In this document: positions 1-6,326 of the stretch, one piece after another | Layout of the letters: every line of letters starts with the position of its first letter | Numbering within the stretch: the stretch's first letter is position 1 | NCBI GenBank assembly: GCA_934771675.1 | Contig: CAKVMF010000010.1 | Span: 1-14,993 of the forward strand | DNA length: 14,993 nucleotides | DNA from: an uncultured Clostridia bacterium | Lineage (GTDB): Bacteria; Bacillota; Clostridia; Christensenellales; UBA1242 | Reading direction: 5' to 3' | Notes under the pieces: generated by a model | What the model saw: the letters and a program-made list of their open reading frames with translations, nothing else | The model's database searches: none | What the model was told of the DNA's origin: nothing | Made by a program: the position numbers and the translations under genes

Positions 1-351
1 ATAGTAAGGCTTTTGAACCCACTCTCCATTTTCCTTAACATTACGCATTTCTTGTTTGTAGAAACAGCATTTGCATAAATCATGAAAAAGACCAACAATT
101 GCGATTTGTTCTTTGTTTACATCTTCACCCCACTCATCAGTTGCAAGTTTCAAAAGACGTTTGTAAACATTGATTGAATGGAAACATAAACCGCCAGCTT
201 CAGCAGAATGAAATCTTGAGCTTGCAGGACATTCAAAAAAATCTGTGGCTTCAAGCCAATTCAAAAGCTCATTTATGCCTTCACGTTTGATATTTTCACG
301 AGCAATTTGCAAAAATTCTTCTTTATTTTTTTGTATTTGTTCTTTATTCAT
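1..351 (-). CDS. HD-domain hydrolase, 5' part (runs off window)
   Basis: The 117 N-terminal codons are visible; the gene continues past base 1. I read the translation directly: it starts MNKEQIQKNK, has PASSRFHSAEAGGLCFHSI at about residues 42-60 and GLFHDLCK at about 87-94, and ends WVQKPYY at the window edge. H58 and the H90-D91 pair match the metal-binding His and His-Asp of HD-superfamily phosphohydrolases, which act on nucleotides or phosphodiesters. The order 'GGL-x-x-H-S' then 'FHDLCK' resembles a small HD family common in Firmicutes and their phages. The substrate cannot be told. The start ATG (351-349) has no clear SD, and a promoter lies directly against it. Without the C-terminus I cannot say whether the gene is intact. 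Confidence 0.8.
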   Translation of the reverse strand, partial: MNKEQIQKNKEEFLQIARENIKREGINELLNWLEATDFFECPASSRFHSAEAGGLCFHSINVYKRLLKLATDEWGEDVNKEQIAIVGLFHDLCKCCFYKQEMRNVKENGEWVQKPYY

Positions 352-357
352 GCTCAC

Positions 358-386
358 ATTTTAACACAATTTTTAACAATTGTAAA
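358..386 (-). promoter_or_regulatory. Promoter of the HD gene, start-codon proximal
   Basis: On the minus strand, TTTACA (386-381), a 17-base spacer and TAAAAT (363-358). The -10 box ends seven bases before the A of the ATG at 351, so the predicted transcript begins at or next to the start codon. This suggests a leaderless mRNA. Confidence 0.55.
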
Positions 387-413
387 TCATAACCCCGAAT
401 AAAATCCACTTTA

Positions 414-443
414 GCAAAAGAAAAAGGCTCAAAATTAAGCCTT
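414..443 (-). terminator. Intrinsic terminator after hipA
   Basis: AAGGCT (424-429) and AGCCTT (438-443) form a 6-bp stem with an 8-base loop. Read on the minus strand it is followed by a T-rich run (TTTCTTTT). It lies about 45 bases beyond the hipA stop and before the promoter of the next gene. Confidence 0.65.
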
Positions 444-490
444 CTTCAAATAATTTTTGTTAACTAATAAAACCAAAGTGTTCAATGAAA

Positions 491-1618
491 TTATTCATAA
501 TCATATTGGCATTCGCACTTTTTAACTTCTGCTTTTGTTTTTGAGATGATTTTTTTGCACTCAGTCATAGAAAGCTTAAATCTTTTTGCCATTGCAAGAA
601 GGTCTTCTTCAGTGGGTTTGCCATTGCCAAGAATGGTCATTTCATGTTCCAATTTTGTTGGGGTTTTTGTTATATCATAAAACGGTGTGAGGGTGTAACC
701 GCCAAGTTTTTCATCATACATAAACGCAAAGTTTTTTCCATGGTCGTCTTTGTTTTCAAATAACACATTGAAACACATACGCCTGTATGCTTCCATCATA
801 TCTTCCTTTTTGTTCACACAGATATTTTGAATAACTTGAAACAAATGAACATAGTCAAGAGTTGGAATACGGTGAGTTGTTTCAAGTAAAGACGCCAGTG
901 AAACCACATGCACACGCTTGTCACCAATCCTGTCAAAACGTTTTGCTCCAAAGTATCCAGAACATTGCTTTGATTCAAAAAGTTTAAACTCATTGGTTTT
1001 TATTCCGCAATTTTTTGAAATTTTGTTTGCTTCAAATTCTTTGAGCCCTGCATCAGATTCATCGATTCTACAAGGAAACTTAACAATCCATTGCTCACCA
1101 TCAATGCTCAAATGAGCCTTTGGTCTCGCACCACCAGATGCCCCACCAAGCATAAAAATTTCATCCAAATCAGCATCATCCGATTGCCCATCATTAAGAA
1201 TATTTTCAGCTTCTTTGGCAAGTTTGTCTATGTCTTTTGTTACAGTCTTTTGGTTTTCTCGTTGATTTGGTTCATAAGTTAAACCACCAAGTCCGTTTTC
1301 TCTTGCAAGTGAAAGTTTTGCAAGTGGCGAAATATTATTGTAGTCAATTCCCTTTTTTGCGAGCATTCTTTTAACCAAAAGCTCCCCCCAACCATCAGGA
1401 AGTGAATCATTAAACACACCATAAAGCCCATCAAAATACTGTGATTTTGAAATATAAACATCACTGGTTAAAGGTAATGAAAATGGTGAGATTGAAAAAC
1501 CTTCTTTTAACCATTGTTCATCATATTGAAAACCAATTCTGTAGTTGTCAAGTTGTTTCAAAATTCCAACAGTTTTGCCATTGTATTTTACAATCAATGT
1601 TTTAACATCTAATTTCAT
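491..1618 (-). CDS. hipA: HipA-type serine/threonine kinase toxin
   Basis: A 375-residue HipA-fold kinase, the toxin half of a type II toxin-antitoxin pair. E. coli HipA phosphorylates glutamyl-tRNA synthetase and causes persistence; the target here is unknown. The N-terminal HipA subdomain covers about residues 5-115. A Gly-rich segment GGASGGARPK (158-167) precedes K180 in WIVKFP, the expected ATP lysine. The catalytic segment NKDDHGKNF (289-297) supplies D291, H293 and N296, and TPFYD (311-315) supplies the metal-binding D315. All key kinase positions are present, so the toxin looks active. S161 in the Gly-rich loop is the likely counterpart of the autophosphorylated serine. The ATG overlaps the hipB stop by one base (TAATG), and AAGGAA about nine bases upstream is a fair SD, so the two are translationally coupled. 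Confidence 0.92.
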   Translation of the reverse strand: MKLDVKTLIVKYNGKTVGILKQLDNYRIGFQYDEQWLKEGFSISPFSLPLTSDVYISKSQYFDGLYGVFNDSLPDGWGELLVKRMLAKKGIDYNNISPLAKLSLARENGLGGLTYEPNQRENQKTVTKDIDKLAKEAENILNDGQSDDADLDEIFMLGGASGGARPKAHLSIDGEQWIVKFPCRIDESDAGLKEFEANKISKNCGIKTNEFKLFESKQCSGYFGAKRFDRIGDKRVHVVSLASLLETTHRIPTLDYVHLFQVIQNICVNKKEDMMEAYRRMCFNVLFENKDDHGKNFAFMYDEKLGGYTLTPFYDITKTPTKLEHEMTILGNGKPTEEDLLAMAKRFKLSMTECKKIISKTKAEVKKCECQYDYE

Positions 1619-1905
1619 TATTTTAATTTCCTTAAATCTTTAATAATTTGGTTTTTGAATAACATATTAAAATCATCTAAACAGTTGATAGCCCCTGCAA
1701 GTTTCAAAAGCGAAGAAAGCGAAATATCACCAGAAAGCTCAAATCTGCGAATAGATCCATAACTTACACCAGATTTTTCAGCAAGTTTTTTTTGCGTGAA
1801 TCCAGCTTCTTTTCTTCTTTTTTTGAACCTAAAAACAAGGTCATCTGTAACTTTTTGTTCTGTTAGAGCACCAACAAATGTGCTTATATCAATCATATCT
1901 TTCAT
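1618..1905 (-). CDS. hipB: HipB-like antitoxin, HTH XRE family
   Basis: A 95-residue DNA-binding protein with a Cro/C1-type helix-turn-helix at about residues 24-80 (RFKKRRKEAGFTQKKLAEKS, then GVSYGSIRRFE). It sits directly upstream of hipA and overlaps it by one base, the usual antitoxin-first order. HipB proteins neutralise HipA and repress their own operon. Two matching palindromes over the promoter support autoregulation here. The start at 1905 is preferred for length; the in-frame ATG at 1896 is an alternative. Neither has a good SD, and the predicted transcript start at about 1908 leaves almost no leader. The basic C-terminal tail (NQIIKDLRKLK) may contact the kinase. Confidence 0.88.
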   Translation of the reverse strand: MKDMIDISTFVGALTEQKVTDDLVFRFKKRRKEAGFTQKKLAEKSGVSYGSIRRFELSGDISLSSLLKLAGAINCLDDFNMLFKNQIIKDLRKLK

Positions 1906-1925
1906 ATTACTAATATTTTAGCAAT
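1906..1925. promoter_or_regulatory. Proximal hip operator (O1)
   Basis: ATTACTA, six bases, TAGCAAT. It is a one-mismatch version of the perfect palindrome at 1947-1966 with the same 6-base spacer. It covers the -10 box and predicted transcription start of hipB and abuts the start codon, where bound HipB would block RNA polymerase. Confidence 0.65.
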
Positions 1926-1943
1926 TTTTCAACAAAAAGTCAA
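1915..1943 (-). promoter_or_regulatory. hipBA promoter
   Basis: On the minus strand, TTGACT (1943-1938), a 17-base spacer and TAAAAT (1920-1915). The predicted start near 1908 is about three bases before the hipB ATG. The -10 box lies inside operator O1 and the -35 box lies between the two operators. Confidence 0.65.
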
Positions 1944-1946
1944 GTA

Positions 1947-1966
1947 ATTGCTAAAATAATAGCAAT
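1947..1966. promoter_or_regulatory. Distal hip operator (O2), perfect palindrome
   Basis: ATTGCTA, AAATAA, TAGCAAT: a perfect 7-bp inverted repeat with a 6-base spacer. It lies 41 bp (about four helical turns) from O1, so two HipB dimers could bind the same DNA face. Established HipB operators are similarly spaced palindromes, though the sequence differs. Confidence 0.65.
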
Positions 1967-1999
1967 ATTTTTAAACAAATTTGACATTTTTATAAGATT

Positions 2000-2189
2000 T
2001 TAGGACTTACTAACAAATATAATCATTCTAAAAAACAATATGCATCTAACCCACAAGGGAAAAATATTGTAAAAAAGAAGGAATAGAAAAATCTCACGCA
2101 TGAGTGTACAAAAACGTACCCATTGGTTTAGACTTTTTCGCAGTTCTGCCGTATCACGCCACATTTTAACCCCTTGGGGGTACAAGTAT
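2000..2189. other. Gene-free block with GC-richer, foldable segment
   Basis: This intergenic stretch lies between the hip promoter and the next gene. Its right part is GC-richer than its surroundings and holds GTACCC (2116-2121) facing GGGTAC (2178-2183), plus CTCA/TGAG (2093-2096/2101-2104) followed on the minus strand by ATTTTTC. Overlapping short open frames exist on the minus strand, but none has an SD or family features. It could encode a small RNA or be a degraded element. Confidence 0.3.
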
Positions 2190-2218
2190 TTGATTTTTGG
2201 TAAAAATTAAAGTATAAT
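2190..2218 (+). promoter_or_regulatory. Promoter of the membrane-protein gene, leaderless arrangement
   Basis: TTGATT (2190-2195), a 17-base spacer and a consensus TATAAT (2213-2218). Seven bases after the -10 box is the A of the ATG at 2225, so the transcript probably starts at the start codon. Confidence 0.7.
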
Positions 2219-2224
2219 TTTGTT

Positions 2225-2809
2225 ATGGCATTTTGGAAAAGAAAAAAGAACAAACAAGAAAAAGAATCAAAATATGCTGAAACTCCAGAAAATTCACAAA
2301 ACCAAAAGTTAAGTACAACCAAACTTAAGGTTATATTTTACGTCTGGAATATTTTTTCTATTGTTTTATTTTCTTCTTACACAATGTTTGTCATCTATAA
2401 ACTTTCGGAAAAATCTTTCCTTTCAAAAATAATTATTTATTTGCTGATTGCTTACTTTTTTGCCTTTGTTCTTTTAATATTGATAAGTATAGGAAACAAA
2501 ACAAGCCTGAAATATCGCTTGAAGAACTTTCAAAGTGCAACAAAATTTTTGAAATATTCTGTGCAAATTATCAACTTTACATTAGCTCTTGCAACTTCCC
2601 TAAACGTTTTGTTCACAACCGGTAGAGTCGATGTTTCTGCAATTTTCTATGGAATTTTGTCGCTTATTTTAACTATCATTTGTATTCTTTTTGAAATCGC
2701 AAAAATCATAATCCGAAAAAATATTCCGCTTATCAAACATAACTTTTTAGAAATGCGTGACAAACCCGTTCCACCAAGAAAGCAAAATAAAGACGAAAAC
2801 GAAAACTAA
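2225..2809 (+). CDS. Small four-helix membrane protein, unknown function
   Basis: A 194-residue protein with no family I recognise. It begins with a strongly basic, polar stretch (MAFWKRKKNKQEKE). Four likely transmembrane helices follow at about 35-58, 68-90, 110-131 and 138-163, and the charged C-terminus includes PVPPRKQNKDENEN. The positive-inside rule and an even helix number place both termini in the cytoplasm. No signal-peptide cleavage site, catalytic motif or substrate-binding motif is visible. The start ATG lacks an SD but is fixed by the promoter placing the predicted transcript start on it. It is monocistronic, divergent from hipBA and upstream of the tRNA. No clear terminator is seen after the stop. 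Confidence 0.75.
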   Translation: MAFWKRKKNKQEKESKYAETPENSQNQKLSTTKLKVIFYVWNIFSIVLFSSYTMFVIYKLSEKSFLSKIIIYLLIAYFFAFVLLILISIGNKTSLKYRLKNFQSATKFLKYSVQIINFTLALATSLNVLFTTGRVDVSAIFYGILSLILTIICILFEIAKIIIRKNIPLIKHNFLEMRDKPVPPRKQNKDENEN

Positions 2810-2911
2810 ATTTTTTATTCATATCAATAAAAACTTTCAAAATACTTTCAAATTGAAAAAATTTTGCAAACTGGCAAAAATAAAATTATTTTCATAAAAT
2901 AAATAAAATAC

Positions 2912-2941
2912 TTGAAATTTGAAGTTGGTGTATGTTATAAT
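2912..2941 (+). promoter_or_regulatory. Promoter of the tRNA-Ser gene
   Basis: TTGAAA (2912-2917), an 18-base spacer and TATAAT (2936-2941) with an upstream TG (extended -10). The predicted start near 2948 gives a leader of about 124 nt before the tRNA. A 9-bp inverted repeat overlaps the spacer (2926-2934). Confidence 0.65.
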
Positions 2942-2998
2942 CAAAACGCTTGATACGAGATTACAAGAACTGCATTGAATTTGCAACAGCATACACCA
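2926..2998. repeat. 9-bp inverted repeat across the tRNA promoter
   Basis: TGGTGTATG (2926-2934) and CATACACCA (2990-2998) are perfectly complementary and 55 bases apart. The left arm sits in the -35/-10 spacer, so it could be a DNA site. An RNA stem would require transcription from further upstream. Confidence 0.5.
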
Positions 2999-3071
2999 TC
3001 ACCCTAATTTAAATAAATTCAATATAAAAATCAACGCATTTAAAAATCAAGCAAAACTAAATAGAAAATGT

Positions 3072-3164
3072 GGAGAGATACTCAAGAGGCCGAAGAGGAT
3101 GCCCTGCTAAGGCGTTAGTCCGACACAAATCGGAGCGCGAGTTCGAATCTCGCTCTCTCCGCCA
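3072..3164 (+). tRNA. tRNA-Ser (anticodon GCU)
   Basis: A complete class II tRNA. The acceptor arms GGAGAGA (3072-3078) and TCTCTCC (3154-3160) pair, with discriminator G3161 and encoded CCA (3162-3164). The anticodon loop CTGCTAA has GCT at 3106-3108, reading AGC/AGU serine codons. The long variable arm TCCGA...TCGGA is the serine hallmark, and the T-loop reads GTTCGAATC. It has a promoter upstream and an intrinsic terminator downstream. Its 3' end borders a decayed recombinase gene, a common arrangement for mobile-element insertion. Confidence 0.97.
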
Positions 3165-3171
3165 TTAACCT

Positions 3172-3208
3172 GTCGTTCGGCGTGAATTTCGCCAAGCGAC
3201 TTTTTTTC
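3172..3208 (+). terminator. Intrinsic terminator of tRNA-Ser
   Basis: GTCGTTCGGCG (3172-3182) pairs with CGCCAAGCGAC (3190-3200), with one mismatch and one G-T pair around a 7-base loop. Seven T residues follow (3201-3207). It lies eight bases after the tRNA CCA. Confidence 0.9.
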
Positions 3209-4707
3209 TTCTAAATTTTTAATTGTATTCTCAATTTTCTCTATATCTTCTTTGCTATTAATTACTATTTCTTCACATCGTTTGGTTTTGTATTATAAAT
3301 AATTATTAGTCTGTCATTATAATAAATTATTTTTGATATAAACTTGGTAAAGAATTCTTGGTAAAGAATTCAACTCTTTCATTGTGATTTAAGTAATCTT
3401 TACTCATAAAATAATATATAAAGTGTTTTATATCATCTGGGTTTATTGGCTTCGTTTGGTGCGATTCTGATAGAACCACTTTTTCTGTTAAAATGGATTT
3501 TTCATTTTCTAATTGTTTAATTTTCAATTCAATGGATTTGGAATTTAAACCATTCATAATTGCAACAATTAAAGACTCAATTTGTTTGTCAATCTCTTTT
3601 AATTGTGTCTGTAAATTTGCTAGTTCTAGATTTTCTCCCAGTTCGGTATTATATTGTTTTGCAATTAGGTTTGCTATTTGATCCACTCTTGATTTTTTTT
3701 AAAATATGTTTCTTTGTTACATCAACAATTAGATTTTCGATATAATCTTTTCTAATTGTTTTACTTTCACATTCTTTTATTAAATGTTTACGATTTCTAC
3801 ATTTGTAATATCTATGCTTTGTCCCACATTTTCCATTACCGGATTCAGCTGTCATGGTACAACCACAATACCCACAATACAGCTTGCTACTTAATATATA
3901 ATCATTAACTCTATTTTTGTGCTTTTGTCTATGTTTATGTTGATCCATAATTTTATTACATTTTTCAAATAATTCCTTGCTTATAATTGCCGGGACAATA
4001 TCATTATAAACTATTCCTTTACAATTAAACTCACCAATATATTTTCTATTACGAAGCATTTTCGCAATTATCTCAACCGTAAACTTTTTGCCTTGTTTGT
4101 TCTTAAACCCATTTTTGTTTAATTCATCGCAAATTTCTTTGGCAAACTTGCCGTTAGCATACTGTTTGAATAATTCTTACACTAGGTTTGCTTCTTGCGG
4201 TTCTACTGCCCATTTTTTGTCAACAATCTTATATCCTAGATTAACACTCCCACCAATGTAATTACCTTTGATTAAACTCTCATTTATTCCACGTCTTACT
4301 TTTTGACCAAGCTCTTTGGAATAGTATTCAGCCATACCTTCTAGCACAGATTCCATTAGTACACCGCTAGCATCATCTGAAATATTCTCTCTTGCAGATA
4401 ATACTCTAACACCATTCTTTTTAAGTTTTGCTTTGTAATTCGCACTATCATATCTGCTTCGAGCAAACCTGTCTAGTTGGTATACAAGCACATATTCAAA
4501 CTCTTTCTTTTTGCTATCTTCAATCATTTGCAAAAATGCTGGTCGATTATCAGTCATACCAGAAATTGCTCGGTCTATATACTCATTAACAACCACATAA
4601 TCATTTCGTTTTGCAAACTCATAGCATTCACGGAGTTGTCCTTCAATTGATTGTTCTGTTTGGCTATGAGAACTAAATCTTGCATATATTACCACTTTAC
4701 TTTTCAC
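3201..4707 (-). pseudogene. Large serine recombinase, multiply broken
   Basis: Site-specific recombinase of the large serine type, which moves ICEs, phages and Tn4451-like transposons. The start is GTG at 4707, eight bases after AAGGAG. The N-terminal resolvase domain has YARFSS (nucleophile serine), DNRPAF and YQLDRFARSR. A recombinase domain follows, then a zinc ribbon (YCGYCG, later CRNRK and KEC) and a coiled-coil end. Lesions: (1) TAA at 4179-4177, with the same frame continuing as ELFKQYANG; (2) frameshift in the A8 run at 3693-3700, one A too many; (3) a 14-bp tandem duplication at 3344-3371 that truncates the C-terminus, whose removal restores VEFFTKFISKIIYYNDR; (4) a missing base near 3290-3297, after which the frame reads YKTKRCEEIVINSKED. 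No stop then occurs until inside the tRNA, so the natural 3' end is also lost. Total length of about 500 codons is near full size. Confidence 0.85.
3344..3371. repeat. 14-bp tandem duplication in the recombinase
   Basis: TTGGTAAAGAATTC occurs twice head to tail (3344-3357 and 3358-3371). It shifts the frame of the recombinase C-terminus. It looks like a recent slippage event, since the copies are identical. Confidence 0.9.
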
Positions 4708-4945
4708 TTGTTTTACTCCTTTTTGAATTATCACAAACACACATATCACAAACGTTTTCACAAGTCCAGTCAAAACCTGTATATTCTTTTTTAATTTTCT
4801 CTATATCTCCATTATCTCTCAAAAAAATTTTAAGTATGTTTTTTAAAAAATAAGCACCTATTTCTAAAGTGGTTTTATCTATTTCAATCTTTGTTATTTT
4901 CTCATCTCCATTTAGTAAATTTATTATCTGTATGTTTTTATTCAT
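4697..4945 (-). CDS. Small ORF coupled to the recombinase
   Basis: 82 residues if started at the ATG at 4945, which has AAAGGA about nine bases upstream. The in-frame ATG at 4963 lacks an SD. Its 3' end overlaps the recombinase GTG start by 11 bases, so translation is probably coupled. The middle is hydrophobic and helical (LEIGAYFLKNILKIFL) and the C-terminus has four cysteines in CENVCDMCVC, a possible metal-binding cluster, then a basic tail. I do not recognise the family. Small proteins beside serine recombinases sometimes act as directionality factors; that role is only a guess. Unlike its neighbour, this frame is intact. Confidence 0.6.
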   Translation of the reverse strand: MNKNIQIINLLNGDEKITKIEIDKTTLEIGAYFLKNILKIFLRDNGDIEKIKKEYTGFDWTCENVCDMCVCDNSKRSKTSEK

Positions 4946-5008
4946 ATAAGATTTCCTTTTCATTGCAATTAGGGGGGCAATGAAATTTTTTCTTATTAAA
5001 TAAAATGT

Positions 5009-5158
5009 TCAATAAAGACAAACTGGGTTTCCCAGTTGTGGCGAAAAGCGGAGAGATGCAAATTGAGTCAATGTGCTGGCACGCACAAAATGTGTGACGG
5101 CACTAAAATTGTCCATATCTAGCGGGTTTTTAGCCACATAAAAAACAATTTGCGTCAC
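5009..5158 (-). CDS. Possible 49-residue ORF in a structured element
   Basis: The frame from GTG (5158-5156), with CAGGA upstream, is open for 49 codons and stops at TGA (5011-5009). It begins VTQIVFYVAKNPLDMDN and ends FSPQLGNPVCLY. The same DNA carries strong hairpins (5021-5037, 5073-5103) and is GC-richer than its flanks. The open frame could therefore be a by-product of a conserved non-coding element. It lies between the 15-residue leader ORF and the recombinase-linked ORF, all on the same strand. I do not recognise a protein family. Confidence 0.3.
   Translation of the reverse strand: MTQIVFYVAKNPLDMDNFSAVTHFVRASTLTQFASLRFSPQLGNPVCLY
5021..5037. repeat. Perfect 7-bp hairpin
   Basis: AACTGGG (5021-5027), TTT, CCCAGTT (5031-5037). 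It is not followed by a T run on either strand, so it is probably not a terminator. It may be a recombinase or regulator site or part of an RNA. Confidence 0.7.
5058..5153. other. Closed, multi-stem structured element
   Basis: An outer perfect 8-bp pair, GCAAATTG (5058-5065) with CAATTTGC (5146-5153), encloses an inner arm. In that arm GTGCTG (5073-5078) pairs with CGGCAC (5098-5103), and CGCACA (5082-5087) with TGTGTG (5091-5096) across an AAA loop. This nested structure upstream of a recombinase fits an RNA element, an attachment site or a transfer origin; the sequence alone does not decide. Confidence 0.5.
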
Positions 5159-5170
5159 TCCTTTTCCTGC

Positions 5171-5218
5171 TTAATAAATTAAACTTTTATTTTCTTCCGA
5201 TTTCATTCTTCTTATCAT
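5171..5218 (-). CDS. 15-codon leader peptide ORF
   Basis: ATG at 5218 follows a perfect SD (AGGAGG, 5229-5224) by five bases and encodes MIRRMKSEENKSLIY, then TAA. It is the strongest SD in the window on so short a frame. It sits 12 bases upstream of the structured element at 5009-5158. This is the layout of a regulatory leader peptide, or of an artefactually short fragment of a lost gene. No run of a single amino acid suggests classic attenuation. Confidence 0.45.
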   Translation of the reverse strand: MIRRMKSEENKSLIY

Positions 5219-5483
5219 AAACACCTCCTCTATATAAGGGGATTTATAAGTTACTTTTTACATCAAATTACTTTAAATAAAAAAAGAAAACCTATGATTT
5301 TATCAGAGATTTCGCCATATAAATATTTTTTCAAAATTCAATTTTATTGCTAGATTTTTCAGTCACTTTTTTCTTTTATCTCAAAAAGAGAGGTAATGAG
5401 CAATTGTTGAATTATTTTTTAATAACTTGCATTTCTTTTCTAACAGAATTAATACACAAACAAACTTAACGCAAGGCACGTTT

Positions 5484-5714
5484 ATGGATAAAAAAGTTTT
5501 AGCCGATATGATAAGAGAAAAACACTACGAACAAAAGATGACTGCTGAATACAAATTAAACCTAAATAAAGTTGTAGAAATGAAATACAATTTTCTAAAT
5601 GGCTTTTCAAAAGACAAATGGAAAGAATATCTATATTTAGACATAGAAAAAGGTCAACTCCACTCTATTGAAGTTGACCAAATTATTGAGTTTGTTATTA
5701 ATTTTTTAGTTTAA
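5484..5714 (+). CDS. Small hypothetical protein convergent with the HNH gene
   Basis: 76 residues, starting MDKKVLADMIREKHYEQK and ending VDQIIEFVINFLV. It is charged and mostly helical, with no signal peptide, membrane helix or recognised domain. The ATG at 5484 has AAGG seven bases upstream; an in-frame TTG at 5427 would add 19 unconvincing residues. The stop overlaps the end of the HNH gene by nine bases, tail to tail, so the two transcripts would be antisense at their ends. A perfect 8-bp inverted repeat (5652-5659/5672-5679) lies inside its 3' end. Only a weak promoter is visible. It could be an accessory or inhibitor of the adjacent defence-like operon, but nothing in the sequence proves that. 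Confidence 0.55.
   Translation: MDKKVLADMIREKHYEQKMTAEYKLNLNKVVEMKYNFLNGFSKDKWKEYLYLDIEKGQLHSIEVDQIIEFVINFLV
5652..5679. repeat. Intragenic 8-bp inverted repeat
   Basis: GGTCAACT (5652-5659) and AGTTGACC (5672-5679) are perfectly complementary around a 12-base loop. It lies near the end of the 76-residue ORF and about 30 bases past the HNH stop. The T content after it is poor on both strands, so terminator function is uncertain. Confidence 0.6.
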
Positions 5715-6317
5715 GCATGCGGATATGTAATCAAGATAGGATTGCAATTTTACTGCAATATCCGCTATAGCAGAATTTATTTCAGGTTTATCGCCTAAAC
5801 CCTTTTTCTTTTCAATCAACCTTCTTTGTAAATTTTTGAGTTTATCACAATACCAAGCAACGCTCCTAAAAAGAGTATATAATTTTAATTTATCTATCAT
5901 ATATTGCCCTACTCTATCATCAGACATTATTATTCCGTATTCATCCCTATAAAATATTGAATTAAAATCAACTAAACATGGATCATAAAAACCCACCCCT
6001 AAATCTTTATCATATGTATGATTTAAATCATAGTCATCAAAAGGCCATGTTTGGCTTTTATATAAATTGCATTTTTTGCAAGCATAAACCATGTTATTAT
6101 AATCATCTCTTAATTCAGGTTTTCCATTATCTTCCGCTTTCTTTTTGGGAATTATATGCTCAATTTGATATTCTAAGCCAGTAAGTGTTTTATAGTGACA
6201 ATTGCAATATGCACATCTACCAAAAAAGTTTTGCTTAAGATTCTCTTTTATATCTAAACTATCTATTCTTTCTCTTTTAGGAATTTCATAATCATTAAAC
6301 TTTCGTATATTAATCAT
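5706..6317 (-). CDS. HNH endonuclease, last gene of the four-gene operon
   Basis: 203 residues with an N-terminal HNH/zinc-finger nuclease domain. C35 and C38 (CAYC) and C80 and C83 (CKKC) form a zinc pair. IEHIIP (52-57) supplies the catalytic H54, and DDYNNMVYACKKCNLYKS (71-88) supplies the central Asn and the metal-binding end of the beta-beta-alpha fold. Residues 100-203 form an unassigned C-terminal region, mainly helical after about 135, with DPCLVDFNSIFYRDEYGII before it; it may recognise DNA or partners. The ATG lies nine bases after the receiver-gene stop with an AAGGAT SD. I infer that it is the DNA-cutting effector of the operon; non-specific toxicity under control of the upstream proteins is equally possible. 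No cognate restriction specificity can be read. Confidence 0.85.
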   Translation of the reverse strand: MINIRKFNDYEIPKRERIDSLDIKENLKQNFFGRCAYCNCHYKTLTGLEYQIEHIIPKKKAEDNGKPELRDDYNNMVYACKKCNLYKSQTWPFDDYDLNHTYDKDLGVGFYDPCLVDFNSIFYRDEYGIIMSDDRVGQYMIDKLKLYTLFRSVAWYCDKLKNLQRRLIEKKKGLGDKPEINSAIADIAVKLQSYLDYISACLN

Positions 6318-6326
6318 TTTTTATCC

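Noticed and set aside
918..1464. Several 60-codon frames antisense or out of frame within hipA
   Set aside because: Shadows of a well-supported gene; no SD and no family features.
3690..3702. Programmed frameshift at the A8 run in the recombinase
   Set aside because: The same gene has an upstream nonsense codon and two further frame lesions, and recombinases of this family are not known for frameshift expression. An extra A is simpler.
4708..4773. ATG start at 4773 for the recombinase
   Set aside because: It would add a hydrophobic tail within the upstream small ORF; the GTG at 4707 with AAGGAG gives the canonical N-terminus before YARFSS.
5427..5483. Longer TTG start for the 76-residue ORF
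   Set aside because: No SD before 5427, and the extra residues look untranslated; ATG 5484 has AAGG at the right distance.
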